Below are positions 8,672-16,634 of a DNA stretch of 64,000 nt, piece after piece; the stretch's first letter is position 1; each line of letters starts with the position of its first letter. The notes under the pieces were generated by a model. It was not told the origin of the DNA, made no database searches, and worked only from the letters and a program-made list of their open reading frames with translations. Position numbers and translations under genes: made by a program. Source of the stretch: an uncultured Prevotella sp. GTDB taxonomy: Bacteria > Bacteroidota > Bacteroidia > Bacteroidales > Bacteroidaceae. Location of the stretch: assembly GCA_900315635.1 (NCBI GenBank), contig OMZV01000008.1, positions 181,754-245,753 of the forward strand, read 5' to 3'.

Positions 8672-9673
8672 ATGGAATTTTTAACTAACGAGAAATTGAC
8701 TATTGTCGGCGCAGCCGGAATGATTGGTTCTAACATGGCTCAGACCGCAGCTATCCTGCGTCTGACCCCGAACATCTGCCTCTATGATGTTTACGAGCCC
8801 GGACTTGAGGGCGTAACAGAGGAGATGCGCCACAGTGGTTACAAAGGTATCAACTTCACCTATACTACCGACGTCAAGGTTGCGTTCAAGGACGCTAAGT
8901 ACATCATTTCTTCAGGTGGTGCACCACGTAAGGCAGGCATGACCCGTGAGGATCTTCTGAAGGGCAACGCTGGTGTAGCCGAGGAGCTCGGTAAGAACAT
9001 CAAGCAGTACTGCCCGGACGTTAAGCACGTCGTTGTCATCTTCAACCCAGCAGATATTACCGGACTTATCACCCTTATCTGGTCTGGTCTTCGTCCATCA
9101 CAGGTTACCACACTCGCAGCCCTCGACTCTATCCGTCTGCAGAGCGAGCTGACCAAGCACTTCCGCGTAAAGCAGGATGAAGTTACCGGTTGCCGCACAT
9201 ACGGTGGCCACGGCGAGGCTATGGCAGTATTCGCAAGTGGTGCTAAGGTCAAGGGCGTTCCATTGACTGACCTCATCGGTACCGACAAGCTTTCTACAGA
9301 GCACTGGGAGGACATCAAGAAGGCTACCGTACAGGGTGGAAGCCACATCATCAAGCTCCGTGGCCGTTCTTCATTCCAGAGCCCGGCTTACGTAGCTGTC
9401 AAGATGATCGAGGGTGCTATGGGCGGCGAGCCATTCACATGGCCTGCAGGCCGCTATTGCAGCTTCAAGGGCATGGATCACGTCATGATGGCGCTTGACA
9501 CTCGTATCACTGAGGAAGGCGCTTACTATGAGGAGCCTCTGGGCACTGACGAGGAGATGGCTGCTCTGAAGAAGAGCTACGACCACCTTGTAGAGATGCG
9601 TCAGGAGGTTATCGACCTCGGTGTTCTGCCTCCGGTAGAGAAGTGGAGCGAACTCAACCCAAATCTCCGTTAA
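8672..9673 (+). CDS. mdh: Malate dehydrogenase
   Basis: A 333-aa NAD-dependent enzyme that interconverts malate and oxaloacetate, used in the reductive branch to succinate in Bacteroidales. The Rossmann motif GAAGMIGSN is at residues 13-21. Substrate-binding and catalytic segments include SGGAPRKAGMTREDLL, VIFNPADI, LDSIRLQSEL and the His-containing YGGHGEAM. The AGMTR loop with its substrate-contacting Arg favours malate over lactate. It is a single-gene unit with its own -7 box and a strong terminator. Confidence 0.95.
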   Translation: MEFLTNEKLTIVGAAGMIGSNMAQTAAILRLTPNICLYDVYEPGLEGVTEEMRHSGYKGINFTYTTDVKVAFKDAKYIISSGGAPRKAGMTREDLLKGNAGVAEELGKNIKQYCPDVKHVVVIFNPADITGLITLIWSGLRPSQVTTLAALDSIRLQSELTKHFRVKQDEVTGCRTYGGHGEAMAVFASGAKVKGVPLTDLIGTDKLSTEHWEDIKKATVQGGSHIIKLRGRSSFQSPAYVAVKMIEGAMGGEPFTWPAGRYCSFKGMDHVMMALDTRITEEGAYYEEPLGTDEEMAALKKSYDHLVEMRQEVIDLGVLPPVEKWSELNPNLR

Positions 9674-9703
9674 TCGGATTGACTTATCATACAGTAAATC
9701 GAG

Positions 9704-9739
9704 TCGGGACTGAATGCGAATTCAGCCCCGATTTTTTTT
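9704..9739 (+). terminator. mdh rho-independent terminator
   Basis: Arms TCGGGACTGAAT and ATTCAGCCCCGA pair over 12 positions with one A-C mismatch and a GCGA loop, followed by eight T. It begins about 30 bp after the mdh stop. Confidence 0.9.
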
Positions 9740-9760
9740 GTATACCTCATCTATGGAAAC

Positions 9761-9793
9761 AAAAAAGTGCCGTAGCTCGAGGGTCACGGCACT
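9761..9793 (-). terminator. Terminator of the 41-codon sORF unit
   Basis: On the minus strand the perfect 8-bp stem AGTGCCGT/ACGGCACT (9793-9786 and 9773-9766) is followed directly by a run of T. It lies 32 bp past the sORF stop and faces the mdh terminator, so the two units converge. Confidence 0.8.
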
Positions 9794-9824
9794 CTTAATG
9801 CTTTCTCTTTTAAAAAATTGTCGA

Positions 9825-9950
9825 TTACTTGTTCTTCTTCTTTGCGGCAGATGCCAGAATTTCATGACGGCTGGCAATCATGCGAGCGATGCGTGCGTCA
9901 GTCTCACTGCGCTGTGCAACGTTGTAAATGATAAGTTTGTTGTTCGTCAT
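9825..9950 (-). CDS. Small protein of unknown function, 41 aa
   Basis: ATG at 9950 to TAA at 9825. The predicted peptide starts MTNNKLIIYNVAQRSETDAR and ends in a basic helix with AAKKKNK. I do not recognise a family. Three things support it: a near-perfect promoter 59 bp upstream (TTTG, 20 nt, TAAATTTG), a clean terminator 32 bp downstream, and no other gene in the interval. The predicted transcript is about 240 nt, so the locus could instead be, or also be, a small RNA. The opposite-strand reading frame over the same bases crosses two terminators and is not credible. Confidence 0.6.
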   Translation of the reverse strand: MTNNKLIIYNVAQRSETDARIARMIASRHEILASAAKKKNK

Positions 9951-10008
9951 AACAGGTAAAAATTTATAATGTTATCCTTAAGCTCGCCACTTGTGTGGTT
10001 TGCGTTGG

Positions 10009-10040
10009 CAAATTTACGAACGGAATTCGTTTCCAACAAA
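10009..10040 (-). promoter_or_regulatory. Promoter of the 41-codon sORF
   Basis: On the minus strand TTTG (10040-10037), 20 nt, TAAATTTG (10016-10009). It is among the best consensus matches in the window and lies 59 bp before the sORF ATG. Confidence 0.75.
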
Positions 10041-10219
10041 AAAAACGGGGTCGGAAAAACGGCAAATCCACGCTTTATTGAGATAAATCAATAAATTACG
10101 AATATTTATGACAAACGTTTGCCGCGACTGCTTTGTAAATATAATTCAGCAAGTCACTTTTCTTTAATCATAAGTTTATACGGCTTTGTAACTCATTGAT
10201 AATCAAAACATAAATAAAA

Positions 10220-10320
10220 GCATGCCAAATTGCGTTGTAAAACGGTATTTTTTACTCGCCAATCGGGTATCTTCCACGAGCTAAACGGGTATCTTTTACA
10301 GCGTAAAAGGGCATCAATTA
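10220..10320. repeat. 22-bp periodic array A (GTAAAAGATACC family)
   Basis: Consecutive 22-bp units at 10220-10241, 10242-10263, 10264-10285 and 10286-10307, with a partial unit to 10320. On the minus strand units begin GTAAAAGATACCC, GTGGAAGATACCC and GTAAAAAATACC. The array starts exactly at the stop of the WYL regulator gene. The same unit recurs near 21.4, 32.1 and 47.7 kb. This fills the gene-free stretch 10041-10320 together with unremarkable AT-rich DNA. Confidence 0.8.
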
Positions 10321-11253
10321 TTATTCAGCTTGGCTTTTGTCAGGAAAGATCTTATTATACATCATCGTGACCTTATCGCCGATATATTTTATGAACGAGT
10401 CATCGCCCAGTACTTCGACATCCTCAAACAATCCCATGACAAACCGCCCAATGCCACGATAATCGCATACATCCAGCTTCAGAATCCAGTGATCAGCATC
10501 GTCACCGTCCTGCTGAACGCATTTGGAAGCTTGCGGATATTCCTCCAGGAACAAGTTACGTGACAGCAGACCGAGCCGCACCGTCACGGTGTGGCGTTTC
10601 TCACCGCTGAACATAAAGATGTCGGTGAACACCTGACGGTGCAAATCCTCATGAATCCACGGCGTATCGAGAATCTCTACCCCACTCATACGGGCAATCT
10701 TGAATGTCTTGTTAATGCCCGACGAAATCTCATGGCAACGCACATCACGGTCGTTGTTCATCAGCAGATAAGGCTCTACTATACGGTCGCGGACTGAATG
10801 GCTGTGAGGCGACGAGTAGTCGAGCAGGCGCACCATGCGCTTCCGGTCGATAGCCGCCGACAGCTTCTTGACGCTGTTTGCCATACGTCTGGACTGCGGA
10901 TTATCAGTCACACGGGAGAAATCGTAAGCTACATCCAGCTTGTGGCGGAGCTTGTTTACTGTGTCGTTGCCCGTGCCGACCATCCCGAGAAGGTTCCAGA
11001 TAGTCAGCAGCTCGTTATTGGAAAATTGTATGGAGTTGGTTATCTTACTGATAAACGGCGACCGGCGGTCGATGTGGTAGTATCCGCCCGACTTGAAGAT
11101 TATGAACTCGCGGCTCCGGAGGAATTCCATCAGATAATAGAATGTACGGCGGGAAATGCCTGCCTCGCTGCACAACTCGTCAACCGAACGGTTGGTCGTG
11201 TCGAGCAATAATATAATAAGGTTGAATATCTTCTCTGTTGAGTCGTTACGCAT
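10321..11253 (-). CDS. WYL-domain transcriptional regulator
   Basis: A 310-aa cytoplasmic regulator. The N-terminal winged helix (residues about 5-60) contains SVDELCSEAGISRRTFYYLMEFL, a recognition-helix pattern. The middle and C-terminal parts resemble WYL proteins, with RKRMVRLLDYSSPHSHSVRDRIVEPYLL at about 137-164 in place of a strict WYL core, and a C-terminal WCX-like segment. WYL domains usually sense a ligand or nucleic acid. It is transcribed divergently from a 94-aa membrane protein gene, and inverted-repeat sites lie between them, which suggests the two are linked. A TATCTTTG box at 11313-11306 is a probable -7 element. Confidence 0.75.
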   Translation of the reverse strand: MRNDSTEKIFNLIILLLDTTNRSVDELCSEAGISRRTFYYLMEFLRSREFIIFKSGGYYHIDRRSPFISKITNSIQFSNNELLTIWNLLGMVGTGNDTVNKLRHKLDVAYDFSRVTDNPQSRRMANSVKKLSAAIDRKRMVRLLDYSSPHSHSVRDRIVEPYLLMNNDRDVRCHEISSGINKTFKIARMSGVEILDTPWIHEDLHRQVFTDIFMFSGEKRHTVTVRLGLLSRNLFLEEYPQASKCVQQDGDDADHWILKLDVCDYRGIGRFVMGLFEDVEVLGDDSFIKYIGDKVTMMYNKIFPDKSQAE

Positions 11254-11305
11254 AGCTTGTCTTGATTTATTGTGGATTAAAGCCTTTTTCGATTGAATAA
11301 CAACA

Positions 11306-11439
11306 CAAAGATAATGGAATTTTCGACTAATATGTGCACAAGAGAATATTAGTTTGTGAACAAATGTTAATATTTAACACAATATAACTAATAAAATTTT
11401 TGGAGTGAACATATTGTGCACGTATCCCATTTAACTTTG
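11306..11439. promoter_or_regulatory. Divergent regulatory region with inverted repeats
   Basis: The region holds a minus-strand -7 box TATCTTTG (11313-11306) for the WYL gene and a plus-strand TAACTTTG (11432-11439) for the 94-aa gene. GTGCACAA (11334-11341) and its inverse TTGTGCAC (11414-11421) sit near the two promoters. Between them are TTTGT-GA-ACAAA (11353-11364) and GTTAA-TAT-TTAAC (11366-11378). These are candidate operators, possibly for the WYL protein itself. Confidence 0.45.
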
Positions 11440-11476
11440 CACTCAGAAATAAAAATAAAAGAAAAAGGAGAAAATT

Positions 11477-11761
11477 ATGAAGAAAGAAATGACTTTAGGA
11501 TATGCCCACATTGATAATCCTGACGAGCGTGAGATAGTAGAAATGGTAGCCGACGCAGTAAGAATGCCCCAGCAGTGGCTCCGCAAATACTATTCGGCTA
11601 TCATAGGACGGAACATCAGCAACCGTCTTGCATGGCTCATAACCCGCTCTCAGCTGGCTTTAATTGCCGTAATCCTGCTGGCTCCACAATCGACAGTGCT
11701 GGGGCTTGCTGCCGCCGGATGGTTTGCCCTGTCGATTGTGAAGTGCAAGAAGGAACTGTAA
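11477..11761 (+). CDS. Small membrane protein of unknown function, 94 aa
   Basis: The N-terminal half is soluble and charged (MKKEMTLGYAHIDNPDEREI), with a possible helix MVADAVRMPQQWLRKYYS. One or two hydrophobic segments follow at about residues 60-88 (LALIAVILLAPQSTVLGLAA, then GWFALSIV), and the protein ends in a basic KCKKEL. I do not recognise the family. The gene is divergent from the WYL regulator and may be its target. A short stem, TAAACGAC-GGT-GTCGTTTA, lies about 40 bp downstream. Confidence 0.6.
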   Translation: MKKEMTLGYAHIDNPDEREIVEMVADAVRMPQQWLRKYYSAIIGRNISNRLAWLITRSQLALIAVILLAPQSTVLGLAAAGWFALSIVKCKKEL

Positions 11762-11803
11762 TCGATGTACTACATATTATTTTATATGGATATAGACATA
11801 ATC

Positions 11804-11873
11804 TAAACGACGGTGTCGTTTATATAATTGTATAAGAAATCATTCAACACAATCGTCCATTTGGACGATTGTG
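11804..11873. terminator. Hairpins between convergent genes
   Basis: Two perfect stems lie between the 94-aa gene and the end of the aminotransferase gene: TAAACGAC/GTCGTTTA (11804-11822) and CACAATCGTCC-ATTT-GGACGATTGTG (11848-11873). Neither has a long U-run, so they may be weak or bidirectional terminators. Confidence 0.55.
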
Positions 11874-11883
11874 GATAATCATT

Positions 11884-13071
11884 TTACTTTAACAACGATT
11901 TAAGGGTTCCTGCAATCCGGCGAAGACCCTCTTTCAGAGTCGATTGCGGACAGGCAATGTTGATTCTGATAAAGTCACGACCGTCTTTCTGTCCGTAGGT
12001 TGTTCCGGCACTCACCAGCACGTGACCGTCATGGAGCAGTTTGTCGGCAACGACATCCGACGAAAGGCCGGTGGCTGATATGTCGACCCATACAAGGTAT
12101 GTGCCTTCAAGACGCGTAACGCCTAGCTGGGGAACCTGCCCGTGGAAATAGTCCCGAAGGTAGTTGTAGTTAGCCCAGATGTAATTGTTCAGCGAGTCGA
12201 GCCAGTCCTCACTGTCGTTATATGCCGCCTGAAGGGCTACAGGTCCGAAAGGATTGACATCGCAAACCTCGAAGATATTTATCATCCGGTCGATTCTCCG
12301 GCGCCATTCATCGTTCTTACATATTATATTAGCTATCTGCAAGCCTGCAATATTAAAACTCTTCGACGGAGAATTCAATGTAACAGAATTGTCGCGGCAC
12401 TCGTCGCTGACTGAAGCGAACGGTGTGAACGTATATCCCGGCATGACCAGTTCGCAGTGAATCTCGTCACTGATGACCTTGACTCCGTGACGCATGCAAA
12501 TGTCATTCATCTGTCGCAGTTCGTCGGGAGTCCACACACGGCTTGTCGGATTGTGAGGGTTGCAGAGCAGGAAGACGGTTGTCTTCTCCTCGGCGCACTT
12601 TGCCTCGAAGTCGTCCCAGTCCATAACGAAAGAGTCGCCGTCACGTTTCAACGATGTCTCAAGTATCTGGCAGCCCTGATTCCTTATCGACGAAAAGAAG
12701 CAATTGTACGCCGGGCTCTGTATGAGGACATTCTCTCCCGGCATGGTCAGTGCCTTTATTGCTGCCGATGTGGCTGGCACGACACCGCTGGTGTAGATTA
12801 TCCAACGGCGGTCGATGTCCCAATTATGTCGGCGATGGAACCAGTTGATTATGGCGTCATAATAGCTGTCGGGTACAAGTTCATAACCGAAGACTCCGTG
12901 CGCTACCCTCTCCTGCAGCGCTTTCTGTATAGCCGGAGCTGCCGGAAAGTCCATGTCGGCAACCCACATTGGGATAACGTCGCCGTCCTTGGCTATGTCC
13001 CATTTAAGACTGCCGCTGCCCCGTCTGTTTGTTACCTCGTCAAAGGCAAAACCATTTGCGATAGTAATCAT
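11884..13071 (-). CDS. patB: MalY/PatB-type aminotransferase (cystathionine beta-lyase)
   Basis: A 395-aa PLP enzyme of fold type I that probably cleaves C-S bonds in cystathionine or cysteine conjugates. The family opening FDEVTNRRGSGSLKWD and PMWVADMDF is present. PLP contacts are NPHNP (171-175), Asp202 (SDEIH) and Lys237 (SPSKSFNIAGL). The motifs separate it from ordinary aminotransferases. The ATG lies 9 bp after the DUF3737 gene, so the two are probably one operon. Some MalY proteins also regulate transcription, which cannot be judged here. Confidence 0.9.
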   Translation of the reverse strand: MITIANGFAFDEVTNRRGSGSLKWDIAKDGDVIPMWVADMDFPAAPAIQKALQERVAHGVFGYELVPDSYYDAIINWFHRRHNWDIDRRWIIYTSGVVPATSAAIKALTMPGENVLIQSPAYNCFFSSIRNQGCQILETSLKRDGDSFVMDWDDFEAKCAEEKTTVFLLCNPHNPTSRVWTPDELRQMNDICMRHGVKVISDEIHCELVMPGYTFTPFASVSDECRDNSVTLNSPSKSFNIAGLQIANIICKNDEWRRRIDRMINIFEVCDVNPFGPVALQAAYNDSEDWLDSLNNYIWANYNYLRDYFHGQVPQLGVTRLEGTYLVWVDISATGLSSDVVADKLLHDGHVLVSAGTTYGQKDGRDFIRINIACPQSTLKEGLRRIAGTLKSLLK

Positions 13072-13080
13072 AATTTTGAA

Positions 13081-13926
13081 TTATGAATTTTGAATTATCT
13101 CAGTGTCATGTCCCTTAGCATACTCATCGTATGTAACGGAGCCAATCTTGTCGGCAACAATGCGACCGGAGACAGGGTTCTTGATGTTTGTGATAGTGCC
13201 TTTGATACGGGCGTTGATATTGGTGCAGTCCTCGAAGACACGGTCACAAGCCGGGTCGAAGGTGCAATCCTCAAGAGTCACGTTGTCGGAATAGCAGAGC
13301 AACTGCTCGCCGCTGAAGTGGCAGCGGACGAACTTGACGTTCTTTGAATGCCAGGCAAGGTACTCGCCATGTATCTCCGAGTCGTAAACGGTGACGTTGT
13401 CGCACTCCCAGAACGAGTCCTTTGTCGTTATCTTGGCATTGTGAACCTCTACGTTCTGGCAGTACTGGAATACATACTTGGCATCGGAAACGAGTCCATC
13501 GACATATATATTCTTCGAAAACATGAACGGGTATGTACCCTGGTGGAGCTCAACGTTCTTAATCTTGAGTCCGTCAATGCGCCAGAATGTCTCATCGGCA
13601 TCATTAATCTTCACGTTCTCCAGGGTCAGGTTCTTCATCTCACGGAAGAGTTTCGGAGCATCGATTACGGTATCCTTCATGACCATATTATTGCTGTACC
13701 ATATTGCCGAGCGTGAGTTCGTGTCGAAATAGCAGTTGGTTATAAGGCTGTTGTCGACGTGCCACCAAGGATATTTGCCATAGAACTTTGAGTTGTGACA
13801 TTCTATGTCGTGGCACATCTTGATGGCTGATTCACCGTCAGTGATGGTAATGTTGTCGAGAATTGTATCGTGAATTCCAAAAAGCGGACGCTCGCCGCCG
13901 AACTGTTTGTCCTTTATGAGTTCCAT
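13081..13926 (-). CDS. DUF3737 family protein, right-handed beta-helix-like
   Basis: A 281-aa protein without signal peptide or membrane span. Short repeated turns such as NNMVMKDTVIDA, MKNLTLENVKI, KNVKFVRCHFSGEQ and DNVTLEDCTFDPA recur every 20-24 residues, the pattern of a solenoid of beta strands. The composition and the MELIKDKQFGGERPLFG start fit DUF3737, whose function is not known. It is upstream of patB with a 9-bp gap, so a shared role in sulfur or amino-acid metabolism is possible but unproven. A TACTTTTG -7 box lies at 13971-13964. Confidence 0.8.
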   Translation of the reverse strand: MELIKDKQFGGERPLFGIHDTILDNITITDGESAIKMCHDIECHNSKFYGKYPWWHVDNSLITNCYFDTNSRSAIWYSNNMVMKDTVIDAPKLFREMKNLTLENVKINDADETFWRIDGLKIKNVELHQGTYPFMFSKNIYVDGLVSDAKYVFQYCQNVEVHNAKITTKDSFWECDNVTVYDSEIHGEYLAWHSKNVKFVRCHFSGEQLLCYSDNVTLEDCTFDPACDRVFEDCTNINARIKGTITNIKNPVSGRIVADKIGSVTYDEYAKGHDTEIIQNS

Positions 13927-14077
13927 AATAATTACCTATAAGTGTTTGATTTGCTATCAGCTGCAAAAGTACAAACATTGTGCCAAAATCCGCTTATCCA
14001 TTTCTATGATTTATTTACCATTAATGCAGATTATGATTTATTATTATATATAAGGTGGAATGCTCGGGAAAAATGAG

Positions 14078-14085
14078 TAATTTTG
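14078..14085 (+). promoter_or_regulatory. -7 box of the HD phosphohydrolase gene
   Basis: TAATTTTG lies 26 bp before the ATG at 14111. No clear -33 element is visible at 19-20 nt upstream. Confidence 0.45.
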
Positions 14086-14110
14086 CACTCGATTATTTGA
14101 AGGCGAATCG

Positions 14111-14779
14111 ATGAAGATACCACAGGATATATTGCAGAAGGAGCCAGAACAGGTCAAGGAGTTGTTCGTCCATTGGGACGGGATAATGGAGAGTGATGTC
14201 GAGTTTTGGCCGTTGCCGGGCGATTTTGATGTTCACACACAGGGTCATTGCGAACGGGTACTGCTCCTTGCATTGAAGATTGGCGCTATGAGGCATCTCA
14301 GTGTCAGGCTTATGACTGCGCTTTGCCATGCCGGTATTTTCCATGATTCACGACGGAAGGACAACTATATGGACACGGGACATGGCGACCGGGCTGCCAA
14401 ATACTACAAGGATTATTGCAGTAAGGGCAACATTGAGTTCATGCCGGAGGCTTATTCTGCCATAAAATTCCATGACCGTGACGACCGACTGGGTGAGGAA
14501 TTCATCAGGACTGAGGCGCCGAAGTATGCAGGGAAGGAGTCGGATGCTGCGCAAGCCGTTAATGACTGGACTGAGGTTTATCACGATTTCAAGGATGCCG
14601 ACGCTCTCGACAGACTTCGGCTGGGACCTTGGGCGCTGGATCCCAAGTTTCTCAGGTGTCCGGAGGCAAAGGGACTTATGGACTTCGCGCAGAATCTTGT
14701 CAACGTGACCATTGACCCGGCGGAGCTTAAGAAGGTTATGGACGCTACCCGACCGTTCGCCAAGAAATTCTCAAATTAG
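14111..14779 (+). CDS. HD-domain phosphohydrolase-like protein
   Basis: A 222-aa soluble protein. An HD-type metal site is suggested by HTQGHCERVLLLAL (His46), CHAGIFHDSRR (His78-Asp79), TGHGDRAAKYY (His91) and FKDADALDRLRLG. This order matches HD phosphohydrolases acting on nucleotides or other phosphoesters, but the substrate is unknown. The DMT-type membrane protein gene starts 7 bp after its stop, so the two are co-transcribed. Confidence 0.75.
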   Translation: MKIPQDILQKEPEQVKELFVHWDGIMESDVEFWPLPGDFDVHTQGHCERVLLLALKIGAMRHLSVRLMTALCHAGIFHDSRRKDNYMDTGHGDRAAKYYKDYCSKGNIEFMPEAYSAIKFHDRDDRLGEEFIRTEAPKYAGKESDAAQAVNDWTEVYHDFKDADALDRLRLGPWALDPKFLRCPEAKGLMDFAQNLVNVTIDPAELKKVMDATRPFAKKFSN

Positions 14780-14786
14780 TTCGAAA

Positions 14787-15158
14787 ATGTTAAACGGAGT
14801 ATATACAATTCTGTTGCTTTGCATAAGCAACATATTCATGACATTGGCGTGGTACGGTCATCTTCGACTGCAACAGACCGGAGTAAGCAGCAACTGGCCG
14901 CTGATAGGAGTCATTGCGTTCTCGTGGGGTATAGCGTTCTTTGAATATTGTTTTCAGGTTCCAGCCAACAGGTTGGGATTCAACGGGAACGGCGGTCCAT
15001 TCTCATTGGTACAGCTAAAGGTGATTCAGGAGTGCGTGTCTCTGATTGTTTTCACCATAATTGCCAACGTGCTGTTCCAAGGGCAGGCTCTGCATTGGAA
15101 TCATGCCGCTGCTTTTCTCTGCCTTGTCGCAGCTGTGTACTTTGTGTTTATGAAATAG
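14787..15158 (+). CDS. DMT superfamily membrane protein (DUF486 type)
   Basis: A 123-aa protein with four hydrophobic spans, opening MLNGVYTILLLCISNIFMTL and containing WYGHLRLQ, PANRLGFNGNGGPFSLVQLK and ALHWNHAAAFLCLVAAVYF. These are characteristic of the small DUF486/DMT_6 group, distantly related to drug/metabolite transporters. The ATG at 14787 is used because the longer open frame reads back into the preceding gene. The stop is 3 bp from the convergent recO stop. Confidence 0.85.
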   Translation: MLNGVYTILLLCISNIFMTLAWYGHLRLQQTGVSSNWPLIGVIAFSWGIAFFEYCFQVPANRLGFNGNGGPFSLVQLKVIQECVSLIVFTIIANVLFQGQALHWNHAAAFLCLVAAVYFVFMK

Positions 15159-15161
15159 TTC

Positions 15162-15887
15162 TCAGACGAAAAGTTCCTTAAGGACATCGAGGCACTTCAG
15201 TTCGGGCATGTCGGCAACGTGCAAACGATAGAAGAGAAGTATTATGTCGGTTATATGATTTCGCTGAGTCCGGCTCATCTTGAAGGCACGCATATTGCCA
15301 TAGTTCATCCTCATAAAGGTACCAATGAATCGGGCTTCGGCAGGTTGAAGGACATCGTGGTGCAAAGGGGCTATTGAGGTAAAACGGGCTTCACGCAAGT
15401 CGAAAAGGCAACCTTCATGGTAATCGTCGAGATTCGGCCAGAAGCCGATGAACCGGCTGAGCCTCAGCATGAAGACGAGATGGAAATTGGCATAGCCGCC
15501 GATGGCATCATCGAGCCACCGCAGACTGGACTCAACGTATTGATAAAGAGGGTCGTTGCGTTGCTCGTCACGTGTCACATAGGTGAGGAATTCGGCAAGG
15601 AACATTGCTATTCCGATCTTCGCTGGCACAACCGGTATGCTTGTGTAGGGCACGGCAATGTTTATATCACGGATATGCTGGAGCGAAGAACGCTGACGGT
15701 AGTTGAAGACTATCGACAAAATAGTGAGTGGCTGGAACAGTTGTTTCTTGAGCTTGCCTTTCTGCGTTTTTGGAATTCGGACAATAAAAGAGACACGTCC
15801 CATCGATTCGGTGAGCATGTCTACAATGAGTGAAGCATCACCATACTTCACCGAACGCAACACTATAGCCTTGGTTTTTACATCCAT
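15162..15887 (-). CDS. recO: DNA repair protein RecO
   Basis: The 241-aa mediator loads RecA at gaps in the RecFOR pathway. The N-terminal OB fold begins MDVKTKAIVLRSVKYGDASLIVDMLT, followed by GRVSFIVRIPKTQKG. The helical C-terminal part includes AMFLAEFLTYVTRDEQRNDPLYQYVESSL, typical of Bacteroidetes RecO. No Cys zinc motif is seen. A TACTTTTG box at 15915-15908 is a likely -7 element. It converges on the DMT gene with only 3 bp between stops. Confidence 0.92.
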   Translation of the reverse strand: MDVKTKAIVLRSVKYGDASLIVDMLTESMGRVSFIVRIPKTQKGKLKKQLFQPLTILSIVFNYRQRSSLQHIRDINIAVPYTSIPVVPAKIGIAMFLAEFLTYVTRDEQRNDPLYQYVESSLRWLDDAIGGYANFHLVFMLRLSRFIGFWPNLDDYHEGCLFDLREARFTSIAPLHHDVLQPAEARFIGTFMRMNYGNMRAFKMSRTQRNHITDIILLFYRLHVADMPELKCLDVLKELFV

Positions 15888-15953
15888 TTTACTGTCTAAA
15901 ATATACGCAAAAGTACAAATTTACAGCCATTTACGAAAATTTATTCCTTAAAA

Positions 15954-15985
15954 TTTGGTCAGTTTCAAGAAAACAAGTACCTTTG
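15954..15985 (+). promoter_or_regulatory. Promoter of tRNA-Glu (and rpsT)
   Basis: TTTG (15954-15957), 20 nt, TACCTTTG (15978-15985): a full consensus match 85 bp before tRNA-Glu. Confidence 0.75.
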
Positions 15986-16070
15986 CACCCGCAAAATTTT
16001 GGCAAACGGGTGAATTAAGACCATGTTCTTGTATATCAAAGTATTGCCAATTTTTAGCAAAACAACCGTT

Positions 16071-16142
16071 GGTCCCTTCGTCTATCGGTTAGGACGAGAG
16101 ATTTTCATTCTCTAAAGAGCAGTTCGATTCTGCTAGGGACTA
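16071..16142 (+). tRNA. tRNA-Glu(TTC)
   Basis: A 72-nt cloverleaf with acceptor GGTCCCT/AGGGACT and discriminator A. Anticodon stem AGAGA/TCTCT encloses loop TTTTCAT, anticodon TTC. T loop is TTCGATT. It lies 93 bp upstream of rpsT and probably shares its transcript. Confidence 0.97.
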
Positions 16143-16235
16143 CAAAGAAAAGGTTAAAAGGCAGAAAAACAAAAGACTTTATACCTTGAGAAGCCTTGAA
16201 TATTGAAAATAAAAAATAAAGATACACAATAGAAG

Positions 16236-16490
16236 ATGGCAAATCACAAATCAAATCTCAAGAGAATCCGCCAGGATAAGAGAAAGGCTCTGCATAATAA
16301 GTATTATGCAAAGACCATGCGTAATGCAGTGCGCAAACTTCGTGCGCTCACTGACAAGGAAGAAGCTGTTAAGCTGTATCCGTCAGTACAGAAAATGCTT
16401 GACAAATTGGCTAAGACCAACATTATTCACAAGAACAAGGCAGCCAATCTGAAGTCTAGCCTGAGCCGTCACATTGCAGCTCTTGGTTAA
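16236..16490 (+). CDS. rpsT: 30S ribosomal protein S20
   Basis: An 84-aa basic three-helix protein of the small subunit. [22 protein letters not shown] and [21 protein letters not shown] are family signatures. No separate promoter is evident, so it is probably expressed with tRNA-Glu. A strong hairpin follows at 16529. Confidence 0.97.
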   Translation: MANHKSNLKRIRQDKRKALHNKYYAKTMRNAVRKLRALTDKEEAVKLYPSVQKMLDKLAKTNIIHKNKAANLKSSLSRHIAALG

Positions 16491-16528
16491 TACTCACCAG
16501 CAAGTCACAGTCATAGCAAAAATATAAT

Positions 16529-16563
16529 CGAAGGTCGTGTTCCGTTTCGGAATGCGGCCTTCG
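16529..16563 (+). terminator. rpsT terminator
   Basis: A long hairpin with CGAAGG/CCTTCG at the base and TTCCG/CGGAA at the top around a TTT loop, with wobble or mismatched pairs between. It is followed by TGTGTTT. It starts about 38 bp after the rpsT stop. Confidence 0.75.
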
Positions 16564-16566
16564 TGT

Positions 16567-16634
16567 GTTTATGGAGTAATGCGTTTATGTTTATGGCGTA
16601 ATGCGTTTATGTTTATGGCGTAATGGATTTATAT
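16567..16634. repeat. 22-bp tandem repeat, about three copies
   Basis: Near-identical 22-bp units GTTTATGG(A/C)GTAATGC followed by GTTTAT, then a third ending GGATTTAT. The period equals that of the GTAAAAGATACC arrays, but the core sequence differs. It lies in the 313-bp rpsT-gyrB gap. The remainder to 16771 holds nothing else recognised except the gyrB -7 box. Confidence 0.75.

Noticed and set aside
9714-9959. An 81-codon plus-strand frame after mdh
   Set aside because: It begins inside the mdh terminator and crosses the terminator of the opposite unit. The minus-strand 41-codon ORF has a promoter and terminator instead.
10220-10320. Possible CRISPR array
   Set aside because: Units are 22 bp without separate spacers, are degenerate throughout, and no cas gene is in the window. 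The same holds for the other GTAAAAGATACC arrays.
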